From Candidatus Schekmanbacteria bacterium (GTDB lineage: Bacteria > Schekmanbacteria > GWA2-38-11 > J061): a DNA stretch of 64,000 nucleotides. The stretch is from contig JACRJM010000009.1 in NCBI GenBank assembly GCA_016219965.1, forward strand, positions 76,553 to 140,552. Reading direction: 5' to 3'. The stretch's first letter is position 1. Each line of letters starts with the position of its first letter. A program made the position numbers and the translations under genes. A model generated the notes under the pieces. The model saw only the letters and a list, made by a program, of their open reading frames with translations, was not told the DNA's origin and did not search any database. Shown here in pieces: positions 8,408 through 16,333 of the stretch.

Positions 8408-8436
8408 TTGACAATGGCTTCTGCCTCTGATTAATT
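8408..8436 (+). promoter_or_regulatory. Possible sigma-70 promoter of the mtnP operon
   Basis: A perfect -35 TTGACA (8408-8413) is followed after 17 bases by TTAATT (8431-8436), a poor -10 match. The start would be near 8443, about 50 bases before the GTG. It is supported mainly by the -35 box and its position. Confidence 0.35.
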
Positions 8437-8494
8437 ACCTCACCTCAGGACTTAAAAATAAAGCTTATCAAATATAAAAATCAGGAGGCAGAAT

Positions 8495-9352
8495 GTGAAA
8501 GCGAAAATCGGGATAATAGGAGGTAGCGGGCTCTATGGGATGGAGGAACTTAGGAACATTAAAGAGATTAAGGTAGATACTCCTTTTGGTGAGCCTTCAG
8601 ATGCCTATATTTCCGGAGAGCTTGATGGGAAAGAACTTATATTTCTTCCCAGACATGGACGTGGCCACAGGATACTTCCTCATGAGCTAAATTTCAGGGC
8701 AAATATTTATGGAATGAAAAAACTTGGCGTTGAATGGATTATTTCCGTAAGCGCTGTGGGAAGTATGAGGGAGGATATTGAACCGGGGCACATAGTTATC
8801 CCTGACCAGTTCTTCGACAGGACGCGTATGAGACCCAGCACTTTCTTTGGTAATGGGGTCGCTGCCCATGTACAATTTGCGGATCCTGTCTGCAAAGCAC
8901 TGAAGAAAACGCTTTATGATTCTGCATTGAAGGCAGGTGCCACTGTCCATAAAGGAGGAACCTATCTCTGCATGGAAGGGCCGCAGTTCTCTACAAGAGG
9001 AGAATCTCTGATATACAGACAATGGGGCGTGGATATTATAGGCATGACAAATCTGCCTGAAGCAAAGCTTGCAAGGGAGGCTGAGATTTGTTATGCAACG
9101 ATTGCCCTTGCAACTGATTATGACTGTTGGCATGAGGCAGAAGAAGATGTAACCATAGATATGGTACTTGAAACAATAAAGAATAACGTGAAGATGGCAC
9201 AGAAGATAATTAAAAATGCTGTAAGTCAGATAGGCGGTGAAAGAAACTGTGAGTGTTCGCAAGCTCTAAAGAATGCAATAATAACGGACAGGGGAGCGAT
9301 CACTGATAAAGTAAGAGAAAGGCTCGGGCTCATAATAGGAAAGTATATTTAG
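8495..9352 (+). CDS. mtnP: S-methyl-5'-thioadenosine phosphorylase
   Basis: 285 residues. Phosphorolysis of methylthioadenosine to adenine and methylthioribose-1-phosphate recycles the by-product of polyamine synthesis and some radical SAM reactions. Family signatures: [11 protein letters not shown] at residues 5-15, phosphate-site [10 protein letters not shown] near 52-61, the conserved SAVGSM near 87-92, the substrate-site segment [12 protein letters not shown] near 155-166, and [19 protein letters not shown] near 180-198. The Asp in ATDYDCW suits adenine recognition. It starts with GTG at 8495, with AGGAGG seven bases upstream; the ATG two bases earlier is out of frame and closes at once. 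First gene of a compact operon with trpB. Some family members act on inosine or guanosine analogues, so substrate is not certain. Confidence 0.9.
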   Translation: MKAKIGIIGGSGLYGMEELRNIKEIKVDTPFGEPSDAYISGELDGKELIFLPRHGRGHRILPHELNFRANIYGMKKLGVEWIISVSAVGSMREDIEPGHIVIPDQFFDRTRMRPSTFFGNGVAAHVQFADPVCKALKKTLYDSALKAGATVHKGGTYLCMEGPQFSTRGESLIYRQWGVDIIGMTNLPEAKLAREAEICYATIALATDYDCWHEAEEDVTIDMVLETIKNNVKMAQKIIKNAVSQIGGERNCECSQALKNAIITDRGAITDKVRERLGLIIGKYI

Positions 9353-9362
9353 GGTGCATTTA

Positions 9363-10559
9363 ATGAAAACACAACCGGACAAGACAGGACATTTCGGACA
9401 ATTCGGCGGGAAATTTGTTCCAGAGACATTGATGGTTGCTCTTGAGGAACTTGAAAGAGAATATCTTAAGATTAAGAAAAATAAAGGGTTCAGAGAGGAA
9501 CTATCCATTTATCTTAAAGAATATGCAGGAAGACCAACTCCCCTTTATTATGCGAAGAATCTCTCGAATTTTATTGGTGCAGGAAAAATTTATTTAAAAA
9601 GGGAAGACCTTCTGCATACCGGCGCACACAAGATAAACAACACCCTGGGTCAGATAATACTTGCAAAAAAAATGAAGAAAAAAAGGATTATCGCTGAGAC
9701 CGGTGCCGGCCAGCATGGTGTTGCAACTGCCACGGCTGCTGCGCTTTTCGGGCTTGAATGTGAGATTTACATGGGAGAGGAAGATACCAGGAGACAGTCT
9801 CTCAATGTTTTCAGAATGGAACTTATGGGTGCTAAAGTTACGCCTGTATTGTCAGGAAGCAAAACATTAAAAGATGCGATTAACGAGGCATTAAGGGACT
9901 GGGTTACAAATGTTGAGACAACCCACTATATTATTGGCTCAGTGGTAGGCCCCCACCCCTATCCGATGATAGTAAGGGATTTTCAGTCTGTAATAGGGGA
10001 AGAGGTGAGGCGCGATATTAAAAAGAAGGAAGGAAGACTGCCGGATTATTGTATCGCCTGTGTCGGGGGCGGCAGCAATTCAATGGGGCTTTTTTACCCT
10101 TTTATTAAAGATAAAAAAGTTGCACTTATTGGTGTTGAGGCTGGCGGTCATGGGATTGAAAGCGGAGAACATGGTGCATCGCTTTGCGCAGGGGAGGTTG
10201 GGGTTTTCCATGGTGCAAAAACTTATATACTTCAGGACGACGACGGACAGATAATACCGGCACATTCAGTTTCAGCCGGACTTGATTATCCTGGAGTAGG
10301 ACCGGAACACAGTTATCTTAAGGAGACGGGGCGGGCAGTTTATAAGAATGTTACGGATGATGAAGCTCTTGAGGCGTTTAAACTGCTTTCACGAAAAGAA
10401 GGGATTATTCCTGCCCTTGAAAGTGCCCATGCCATTGCATACCTTGTGCGGGACCGCAAAATATTCCGCAAGAATGATATAGTTGTTGTCTGTCTTTCCG
10501 GGAGGGGAGATAAAGACGTTGATAATGTCCGCAGTATAATCGGGAATAAGGCGCCTTGA
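9363..10559 (+). CDS. trpB: Tryptophan synthase beta chain
   Basis: 398 residues from the ATG at 9363, preferred over a GTG at 9354 because AGGGTG lies six bases before the ATG. The pyridoxal-phosphate enzyme joins indole and serine to make tryptophan. Signatures are the TrpB1-type start [15 protein letters not shown], the Lys of [13 protein letters not shown] near residue 89, the [10 protein letters not shown] loop, the phosphate-binding [10 protein letters not shown] near 230, and [11 protein letters not shown]. Typical length. Only ten bases separate it from mtnP and it overlaps yraN by four bases. The alpha subunit gene trpA and other trp genes are absent here, so this trpB is detached from its usual operon. 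Confidence 0.95.
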   Translation: MKTQPDKTGHFGQFGGKFVPETLMVALEELEREYLKIKKNKGFREELSIYLKEYAGRPTPLYYAKNLSNFIGAGKIYLKREDLLHTGAHKINNTLGQIILAKKMKKKRIIAETGAGQHGVATATAAALFGLECEIYMGEEDTRRQSLNVFRMELMGAKVTPVLSGSKTLKDAINEALRDWVTNVETTHYIIGSVVGPHPYPMIVRDFQSVIGEEVRRDIKKKEGRLPDYCIACVGGGSNSMGLFYPFIKDKKVALIGVEAGGHGIESGEHGASLCAGEVGVFHGAKTYILQDDDGQIIPAHSVSAGLDYPGVGPEHSYLKETGRAVYKNVTDDEALEAFKLLSRKEGIIPALESAHAIAYLVRDRKIFRKNDIVVVCLSGRGDKDVDNVRSIIGNKAP

Positions 10560-10969
10560 TTCGGGATTTTCTGAAAAAGATCAGAACAACAAAAAAAGCA
10601 GATTATGCGCTTCACGTAAAAGGCAGGAGCGGAGAAGAAAAAGCAGGGAAGCATCTCAAAAAACTTGGTTACAGGATAATAGAAAAGAATTTCAGGACAA
10701 GGTTTGGTGAAATAGATATAATCGCAGAAGACGGAGAATACCTTGTATTTGTCGAGGTCAAGACAAGAACGTCTTCCCGGTTTGCCAATCCGGAAGATTA
10801 TGTTGATGAACGGAAGCAGAGGAAAATTTTAAAGAGTGCCCAGATTTATCTTTTGCAGTATAGTTTGAATGAGAGAAAATGCAGATTTGATGTTGTCTCA
10901 GTTTCAGATACAGATAAAGGTGCAAAGGTAGAGGTTTTCAAGGATGCTTTCTGTGCAGAGGAGTGCTGA
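10556..10969 (+). CDS. yraN: YraN/UPF0102 family nuclease-like protein
   Basis: 137 residues, starting with TTG at 10556 inside the trpB stop. The family pattern is clear: [20 protein letters not shown], then [27 protein letters not shown] with the conserved Glu-Ile-Asp and Glu-Val-Lys of a restriction-endonuclease-like fold (E..D..EVK). The family has a predicted nuclease core, but its cell role is poorly known. It overlaps both neighbours by a few bases, which suggests translational coupling from trpB to bamD. Confidence 0.88.
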   Translation: MIRDFLKKIRTTKKADYALHVKGRSGEEKAGKHLKKLGYRIIEKNFRTRFGEIDIIAEDGEYLVFVEVKTRTSSRFANPEDYVDERKQRKILKSAQIYLLQYSLNERKCRFDVVSVSDTDKGAKVEVFKDAFCAEEC

Positions 10970-11754
10970 TGTTTATGAACCGTAAAAGATTTGGTTTCTA
11001 CTCTTTGATAGCTATCACCATGATTTTCTTCTATGCAGGATGCGCGACTCCGCCTGTGACTAATAACATGACAGTGATGGAGCTATTTGCTTACGGAAAA
11101 AAACTTCTCGATAAAGAAGATTATAAAAATGCAGTTGAGGTTTATAAAAAAGTTAAATTCAATTTTCCTGATAGCAAAAGGGTTGCTACTGCAAGACTTA
11201 AGGCAGCAGATACATATTACAGAGATGAAAAATATGAGGAATCTGCCGCAGAGTATAAGGAGTTTACCAAGTACCATTCAGCAAATGCTCAGGTGCCGTT
11301 TGCTTATTACAGGGCAGGTATGTGCAATTTCAACCAGATACTTTCTGCCGACCTTGATCAGACAGCCACTGAAGAGGCAATCAAGAATTTCTCTGTCGTA
11401 ATTGATGAGTATCAGCATAGTCCCTATGCTGATATAGCAAAAGATCGGAAATATTTTTGCGAACGGAGGATTGCCGACCATGAATATTTTATAGGAAGAT
11501 TTTATTATATCACTCAGCAGTACAGGCCAACCATAAAAAGGCTTACCTCATTTATTGATACATTTGGAGACAGTAGGATGAAGATGCGCGCTATGGGACT
11601 TTTGGCGGAAGCTCTCTGGAAGGACGAGGAAAATGAAAAAGCTCTTAAGACCTACAAGGAGATCGCCATACTGTATCCGAATACAGCTTACAGCAAACGA
11701 GCCAGGCAGATGTTACGTCTTTATGGAAGGGAATATGAAGTGGAATTGCCCTGA
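10969..11754 (+). CDS. bamD: BamD-like outer-membrane assembly lipoprotein
   Basis: 261 residues from the ATG at 10969, which overlaps the yraN stop and has GAGGAG upstream; an earlier GTG at 10963 is less likely. The lipobox FYAGC is at the end of the signal peptide. The mature part is a row of TPR units beginning AYGKKLLDKEDYKNAVEVYKK, then PDSKRVATARLKAADTYYRDEKYEESAAEY, and ending ALKTYKEIAILYPNTAYSKRA. This is the BamD/YfiO pattern: a periplasmic lipoprotein of the BAM complex that folds outer-membrane proteins. Other TPR lipoproteins look similar, but the length and the DKEDY...FP start fit BamD well. It shows the host has an outer membrane. Confidence 0.82.
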   Translation: MFMNRKRFGFYSLIAITMIFFYAGCATPPVTNNMTVMELFAYGKKLLDKEDYKNAVEVYKKVKFNFPDSKRVATARLKAADTYYRDEKYEESAAEYKEFTKYHSANAQVPFAYYRAGMCNFNQILSADLDQTATEEAIKNFSVVIDEYQHSPYADIAKDRKYFCERRIADHEYFIGRFYYITQQYRPTIKRLTSFIDTFGDSRMKMRAMGLLAEALWKDEENEKALKTYKEIAILYPNTAYSKRARQMLRLYGREYEVELP

Positions 11755-11772
11755 AATGGATGAAATGCTGCT

Positions 11773-12387
11773 TTAGTCGCCATCCTCATTAAGAGGATTT
11801 TTTGCCATTCCGTCAATGATGAGGTTGCCTGAAAACTTGATAAGCTTTCCTATATCTATTTTTTCCCTCTCCGCGACAGATGAAAACAAAAAGCTATTCA
11901 GCACGCTTATAATGGAAAAAGCAGCCATCTTTGTATCAACCTTTTTTAGATATCCCTGCTTTATGCCGTCATTAATGAGGAGCTCAAGTCCGCTTATCAT
12001 TCTACTCAGATACTGCAGATGAAACTTATCATGAATGAATGGGATGACCAGGCTGGGGTCTTTGAGAAATATCTTCTTCAGCAGTTCATTTTGCTCAAGA
12101 GTTTCAATCGAATTGAACAGCCTTTTTTTTAGAAGTTTATATGGGTTTTTCTCTTTCTTGGCTATTTCATCAAGTTTTTCGAGGACTTTTTTTCTTTCTT
12201 TTTCAACTTCGCGGAAAATAACTGAGTAAAAAAGATCATCCTTATCTTTGAAATAATAAAAAGTGGTTCCAAGACCCACGCCCGCCTTTTTTGCTATTTC
12301 CCTGATGGTTGTGTCCTTGTAGCCATTTCTGCTGAATATCTCAAGTGCAGAGTCTACAATTCGTTCTCTTCGGTCAATTTTTTTCAT
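11773..12387 (-). CDS. TetR-family transcriptional regulator
   Basis: 204 residues. The N-terminal helix-turn-helix is standard: RERIVDSALEIFSRNGYKDT, then IREIAKKAGVGLGTTFYYFKDKDDLF (about residues 8-53). The C-terminal ligand/dimer domain is helical and not diagnostic. Convergent with bamD, with about 20 bases between stops. TetR proteins usually repress a neighbouring gene, but no efflux pump or obvious target sits beside it, so the target is unknown. The 215 bases between this gene and the tRNA hold nothing I recognise. Confidence 0.9.
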   Translation of the reverse strand: MKKIDRRERIVDSALEIFSRNGYKDTTIREIAKKAGVGLGTTFYYFKDKDDLFYSVIFREVEKERKKVLEKLDEIAKKEKNPYKLLKKRLFNSIETLEQNELLKKIFLKDPSLVIPFIHDKFHLQYLSRMISGLELLINDGIKQGYLKKVDTKMAAFSIISVLNSFLFSSVAEREKIDIGKLIKFSGNLIIDGMAKNPLNEDGD

Positions 12388-12602
12388 CGAGGCATATTAT
12401 AAATTTAACGTACAACCTGCTTAACCCGGATCATTATTTTCTTTTGTTCCTTAAATCAACCCTATCAATAATTTTAAACTCTAACAGCCATTCAAGCAGA
12501 AATCAAGATTAGATTTTATACAGAGCTATTACATGGGTAATGAGCGTGAAAAAAGTACATATATAACAACATATTTGCCCAAAATATTCATTTAACTCCA
12601 AG

Positions 12603-12675
12603 TGGAGCTGACGGGGATCGAACCCGTGACCTCATGACTGCCAGTCATGCGCGCTCCCAACTGCGCTACAGCCCC
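12603..12675 (-). tRNA. tRNA-Ala (anticodon GGC)
   Basis: A complete 73-base cloverleaf on the minus strand: acceptor GGGGCTG with CAGCTCC, D arm GCGC/GCGC, anticodon stem CATGA/TCATG with loop CTGGCAG (anticodon GGC), T arm ACGGG/CCCGT with loop TTCGATC, discriminator A. The G3:U70 pair, the main alanine identity element, is present. CCA is not encoded. No integrase or repeated tRNA end is nearby. Confidence 0.97.
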
Positions 12676-12689
12676 GAAAAACATTTGCA

Positions 12690-12719
12690 ATTGTAGATAA
12701 TGCTAAAAAGTGTTGTCAA
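12690..12719 (-). promoter_or_regulatory. Promoter of tRNA-Ala
   Basis: Minus strand: perfect -35 TTGACA (12719-12714), 18-base spacer, -10 TACAAT (12695-12690). The start would be near 12683, eight bases before the tRNA 5' end. The -35 overlaps the -35 of the divergent promoter for the sigma-54 regulator. Confidence 0.65.
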
Positions 12720-12741
12720 CTTCTTTCTTAGCGTCTATAAA
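12713..12741 (+). promoter_or_regulatory. Promoter of the sigma-54 activator operon
   Basis: Plus strand: TTGTCA (12713-12718), 17-base spacer, TATAAA (12736-12741). The start is predicted near 12749, then a short leader with GAGGGGG before the ATG at 12777. Five of six bases match in each box. Confidence 0.6.
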
Positions 12742-12776
12742 GTAATTTGTAAGAATAAAGAGGGGGAAAGAAAAGA

Positions 12777-14102
12777 ATGGAAAAAAATTATGGTCTTATT
12801 CTTGATAATATTCCTGATGGAATACTTGTAATGGATATCCAAAAACATATTACATTTATTAATTCAGCTGCAAACAGGCTTCTCGGGGTAAATCCTGGCA
12901 CAGTGATTGGCAGGATATGCGGGAGCGTTTGCAAGTTTGCAAGCTGCAGAAACAACTGTCTTCTTGAGAGAACGCTCCAGACCGGAGAGAACATTAATAA
13001 TTATGAGACTGAGATATTGACTCCTGAAGGGAATCTTATAGCTGTTAGCATAAACAACTCTCTTCTTTTTGACAGCTCAGGCAAACCCTCCGGTTCTGTC
13101 CATGTTATGAGGGATATCTCGCAGGTTAAATTCCTCACCGAGAAAATAGAAGAGAAATATTCTTTCAACAATATTGTTGCTAAAAACTACAAGATGAAAG
13201 AGATATTCGAGATTCTTCCGGCAGTCGCACAGACAAAAACCACTGTTCTCATAGAGGGTGAGAGCGGCACAGGAAAGGAACTTATTGCTGAAGCAATACA
13301 CTATAACAGTCCGCGCAAGGGTGGGGCGTTTGTAAAAGTTAACTGCGGGGCCCTTGCCGAAGGGATCCTTGAAAGCGAGCTGTTCGGACATGTGAAAGGA
13401 GCATTCACAGGGGCGATAAACAATAAGATAGGAAGGTTTGAGCTAGCCAATAACGGGACTATCTTTCTTGATGAAGTCGGGGATATGAGCCAGGGCCTTC
13501 AGGTTAAACTTCTCAGGATTTTACAGAATGAGGAGTTCGAGAAGGTCGGGAGCACTAAAAACCAGCGCATTGATGTGAGAGTGATTGCAGCAACAAACCG
13601 CAATCTTGAAGAACTTATAAAGAAGGGGGAATTCAGGGAAGACCTTTATTTCAGACTTAGCGTTGTTCCTATCATGCTTCCTCCATTAAGGGAACGCAGA
13701 GATGACGTCCCGCTTCTTATAAAGCATTTCATGTTAAAGCTTAACAAAAAACTCTCAAGAAACGTCAATAATATATCCCCGAAGGCAATGGAGTTTCTCA
13801 TGAATTATGAATATCCCGGAAATGTAAGAGAACTTGAGAATATCCTTGAGCATTGTATAGTGGTGTGCAGAGACAACACAATCCTCATAGAGCATTTTCC
13901 TAAAAAGCTGTTCAATATTTCCTCTGATCCTCTTGAAAAAGCCCTTGCAAGCGATGATCCCATGAGAATAGTTGAGAAAGATGTTATCACACGCATATTG
14001 AAGCAGAGTAACTGGCGTTACCAGGAAGTCGCAAAAAAGCTTAACATAAGCAGAACATCGCTTTGGAGAAAAATGAAAACTCTTGAAATAAGGAAGCCTT
14101 GA
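12777..14102 (+). CDS. PAS-domain sigma-54-dependent transcriptional activator
   Basis: 441 residues. A PAS sensor (about 5-120) is followed by a complete AAA+ domain (about 135-365) and a Fis-type helix-turn-helix (about 395-440). Walker A is GESGTGKE near 161; the sigma-54 contact loop GAFTGA starts at Gly208; Walker B is FLDEVGD; the arginine-finger segment REDLYFRLSVVPI is present. The PAS domain contains four cysteines, C48, C52, C57 and C61 (CX3CX4CX3C), which could bind a metal, cluster or sense redox. There is no receiver domain, so it probably senses a signal directly. It begins an operon that runs through the zinc-ribbon gene. It may or may not be the activator of the two sigma-54 promoters near 6.9 and 8.1 kb. 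Confidence 0.93.
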   Translation: MEKNYGLILDNIPDGILVMDIQKHITFINSAANRLLGVNPGTVIGRICGSVCKFASCRNNCLLERTLQTGENINNYETEILTPEGNLIAVSINNSLLFDSSGKPSGSVHVMRDISQVKFLTEKIEEKYSFNNIVAKNYKMKEIFEILPAVAQTKTTVLIEGESGTGKELIAEAIHYNSPRKGGAFVKVNCGALAEGILESELFGHVKGAFTGAINNKIGRFELANNGTIFLDEVGDMSQGLQVKLLRILQNEEFEKVGSTKNQRIDVRVIAATNRNLEELIKKGEFREDLYFRLSVVPIMLPPLRERRDDVPLLIKHFMLKLNKKLSRNVNNISPKAMEFLMNYEYPGNVRELENILEHCIVVCRDNTILIEHFPKKLFNISSDPLEKALASDDPMRIVEKDVITRILKQSNWRYQEVAKKLNISRTSLWRKMKTLEIRKP

Positions 14103-14287
14103 TGGGAGTCGAAAAGCGCAGCATCAAAAGGAGCTTCAAGGTGTGCCCTAAATGCGGGTATCGCGACGGATTCCATATAATGCTTGAAAAAAGCGGGAAG
14201 AGTTCATATAGGATAAACCTGATATGTCCAAATTGCAGCCAGGTTTTTGACATTGGATTCAGCACGACATTGAAGGAAAATTTATAA
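14102..14287 (+). CDS. Small zinc-ribbon protein
   Basis: 61 residues from an ATG that overlaps the stop of the sigma-54 activator. Two CxxC pairs, CPKC near residue 16 and CPNC near 44, are spaced as in a zinc ribbon. The rest is short basic and beta-rich sequence. No function can be given; overlap with the activator gene suggests co-translation and perhaps a related regulatory role. Confidence 0.6.
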   Translation: MGVEKRSIKRSFKVCPKCGYRDGFHIMLEKSGKSSYRINLICPNCSQVFDIGFSTTLKENL

Positions 14288-14325
14288 TTGGAGTCAAATA
14301 TATTTTTTTGGAGGCATGAATAATC

Positions 14326-14559
14326 ATGAAAGAGTTTACACTGGAAGAGCTTTCAAAGTTCAATGGAAAAGACGGGGGGAAAGCGTACGTAGCTTATAAT
14401 GGAAACATATATGATTTAACCGGCAGCAGTTATTGGAATGATGGTCTTCACATGGGAATGCATGAAGCAGGAATTGACCTCACTGATGAGATGGGCTCTG
14501 CTCCGCACGCTGACGACATATTTGGAGAATTTCAGGTAGTAGGAACGCTGGTTAAATAG
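14326..14559 (+). CDS. Cytochrome-b5-like heme-binding domain protein
   Basis: 77 residues, one domain. It begins FTLEELSKFNGKDGGKAYVAYNGNIYDLTGSSYW, the usual start of a b5/MAPR-type domain, and continues GLHMGMHEAGIDLTDEMGSAPH, where one or both His could bind heme. The classical HPGG loop is changed to GLHMGMH, as in short bacterial b5-like proteins. No signal peptide. GGAGG at 14311 precedes the ATG. Next to a nitroreductase, it may take part in a small redox module; that is inference. Confidence 0.75.
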   Translation: MKEFTLEELSKFNGKDGGKAYVAYNGNIYDLTGSSYWNDGLHMGMHEAGIDLTDEMGSAPHADDIFGEFQVVGTLVK

Positions 14560-14580
14560 ATTCATTGGAAAGTATTCGGA

Positions 14581-15150
14581 ATGGACATTGATGCTGCGAT
14601 AAAGACAAGAAGAAGTGTCCGCCAGTTTAAACAGGATCCTGTTAGCAAAGAGCTGCTCGAAAAGGTAGTAGAGTCAGCATTGTGGGCGCCATCTTATATG
14701 GACTGGCAGAATTGGTATTATGTCATCCTTGGAGGCGATGAAAAAGATAAAATATACCGTGTCCTTGAAGACTCTTTTAAAAAAGTAATCACATCTCTTG
14801 ATGATGAAGCTTCAGAGGATATTAAAAAAAGGACCCGCCATTTTCTCGAAGCAACAAATCATGCTCCTAATCTAATTGTGGTGTTTTCAGATATTAACTT
14901 CACTGAAACACCGGAAGCACTTTTCTCTGTGGCGGCAAGCGTTCAGAACCTTCTTCTTTCAGCCCATTCTTATGGGCTTGGTGCATGCTGGATCTCGAGT
15001 GCAGTTTATGTGGCAGAGGAGCTTTGTGAAGTGCTCGGTGTATTAGATAAGGAACTTATGGGTGTGATCACTATCGGATACCCCCTTGAAGTGCCTGAAC
15101 CAACTCCACGCAAGCCAGGCAGGGTTGTCTGGGCAGATGTCGATGGTTGA
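14581..15150 (+). CDS. Nitroreductase-family flavoprotein
   Basis: 189 residues. The FMN-binding start AAIKTRRSVRQFKQDPV and LLEKVVESALWAPSYMDWQNWYYVIL are typical, as are ATNHAPNLIVVF, SVAASVQNLLLSAHSYGLGACWI and the final GYPLEVPEPTPRK. These NAD(P)H-dependent flavoenzymes reduce nitro compounds, quinones or other electron acceptors and include specialised members. The substrate is unknown. Its 3' end overlaps the receiver-kinase gene by about a dozen bases. Confidence 0.88.
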   Translation: MDIDAAIKTRRSVRQFKQDPVSKELLEKVVESALWAPSYMDWQNWYYVILGGDEKDKIYRVLEDSFKKVITSLDDEASEDIKKRTRHFLEATNHAPNLIVVFSDINFTETPEALFSVAASVQNLLLSAHSYGLGACWISSAVYVAEELCEVLGVLDKELMGVITIGYPLEVPEPTPRKPGRVVWADVDG

Positions 15151-16333
15151 TATAATAAAATCCAACGAGAATATAAGTGTCGTTGTAATTGACGACTCTC
15201 AAAGCTCCCGTAAAAGAATATCTGATATTCTGAAGGAGAGCGGCTACAGGATACTTCTCTTCTCTTCAGCTGATGAAGGTATCGATTATTGCGAGAAAGA
15301 TGGGGCTGACCTCGTAATACTTGATGATATCATGCCTGATTGCAACGGATTCAGAGCTCTTTCAATTCTAAAAGATAATGTCAGGACCCGTGCAATCCCG
15401 GTTATATTCATATCTTCCCTGCGCGAGATAAGTGAGAGGGCAAAAGCAATTGAGCTTGGAGCTGATGACTGTATTATAAGACCTGTAAGCGGACTTGAAC
15501 TTAAAGTTCGGGCAAAAAATCTTATTGGTTTGAAGGCATTGCGGACAGAGATGATGCACCGTGAACGTCTTGTATCGATAGGAAGACTTGCCGGGGGTAT
15601 AGCACATGAGATAAATAATCCTCTCACAGGTGTGATCGCAAACCTTCAGATGCTTGAGCGGCAGATTCCTAAGTTTTATGATTCGCTCTTTAGCGAACTT
15701 GAAGGCGCAGGCGTAAGTGGTAAAATTTCTGAGGGGCTTAAGAAAAAGTTAAGTGAAAAGGGAAGTCCCGGTGAAAAAATTGAGAAATATGTGAAGCTTG
15801 CCCTTAAAGGCGGGAAAAGATGCAGCAAGGTGGTTGGAGACCTGCTTGAGTACTCTGCACCTGCGAAGGAGGAAAAGATTGTCGCAGTTCGTGTGAATGA
15901 GCTAGTAACAAAATCCCTGAATCTTCTGAAGGGATCTTTACATGATGGACATGTTGAGCTCCATGTTGAAATTCCCGAAGATATCCCTGATGTCAAAGGG
16001 ACATGGTGGGAACTCCAGCAGGTGCTTGTCAGTTTACTGAACAATGCTGTGCAGGCAGTTAAAGAATCAGAGCAAAAAAAAGTTGAAGTGAAAGGATATG
16101 TTGATAAGGGAATGGTAATGATCGAAATCACTGATACCGGCAGGGGAATTCCTGAAAAAAATTTATCTTCCATATTTGATTTTTTTTATACCACAAAGGA
16201 TGAAGGCGAGGGAATGGGGCTTGGACTTTCCGCAGTAAACCAGATCCTTATGAAGTACGGAGGGAAGATAAGCGTGAGCAGTACAGAAGGGAAGGGCTCC
16301 ACATTCAGAGTGCATCTTGAAGCTTTGTATTAA
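15137..16333 (+). CDS. Receiver domain-histidine kinase fusion
   Basis: 398 residues from ATG 15137 (or 15143); the frame is open further upstream inside the nitroreductase gene but lacks a better start. The N-terminal receiver (about 13-130) has the acidic pair D19-D20 and phospho-acceptor D63 in VILDDIMPD; the usual Lys before Pro is Arg (CIIRPVSG). Next comes a kinase with H-box GRLAGGIAHEINNPL (His157), a long dimerisation insert, and an ATPase domain with NNAVQAV, DTGRGIP and GEGMGLGLSAV. There is no transmembrane or PAS domain, so it is a cytoplasmic kinase controlled by its own receiver. Its partner regulator is not beside it. Confidence 0.9.
   Translation: MSMVDIIKSNENISVVVIDDSQSSRKRISDILKESGYRILLFSSADEGIDYCEKDGADLVILDDIMPDCNGFRALSILKDNVRTRAIPVIFISSLREISERAKAIELGADDCIIRPVSGLELKVRAKNLIGLKALRTEMMHRERLVSIGRLAGGIAHEINNPLTGVIANLQMLERQIPKFYDSLFSELEGAGVSGKISEGLKKKLSEKGSPGEKIEKYVKLALKGGKRCSKVVGDLLEYSAPAKEEKIVAVRVNELVTKSLNLLKGSLHDGHVELHVEIPEDIPDVKGTWWELQQVLVSLLNNAVQAVKESEQKKVEVKGYVDKGMVMIEITDTGRGIPEKNLSSIFDFFYTTKDEGEGMGLGLSAVNQILMKYGGKISVSSTEGKGSTFRVHLEALY

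Noticed and set aside
8687-9262. 191-codon minus-strand open frame opposite mtnP
   Set aside because: It lies wholly within the well-supported mtnP gene and its translation is Cys/His/Ile-rich without domain pattern; an antisense shadow.
12603-12675. tRNA-Ala as integration site of a mobile element
   Set aside because: No integrase, no repeat of the tRNA 3' end and no mobile genes in the flanks.
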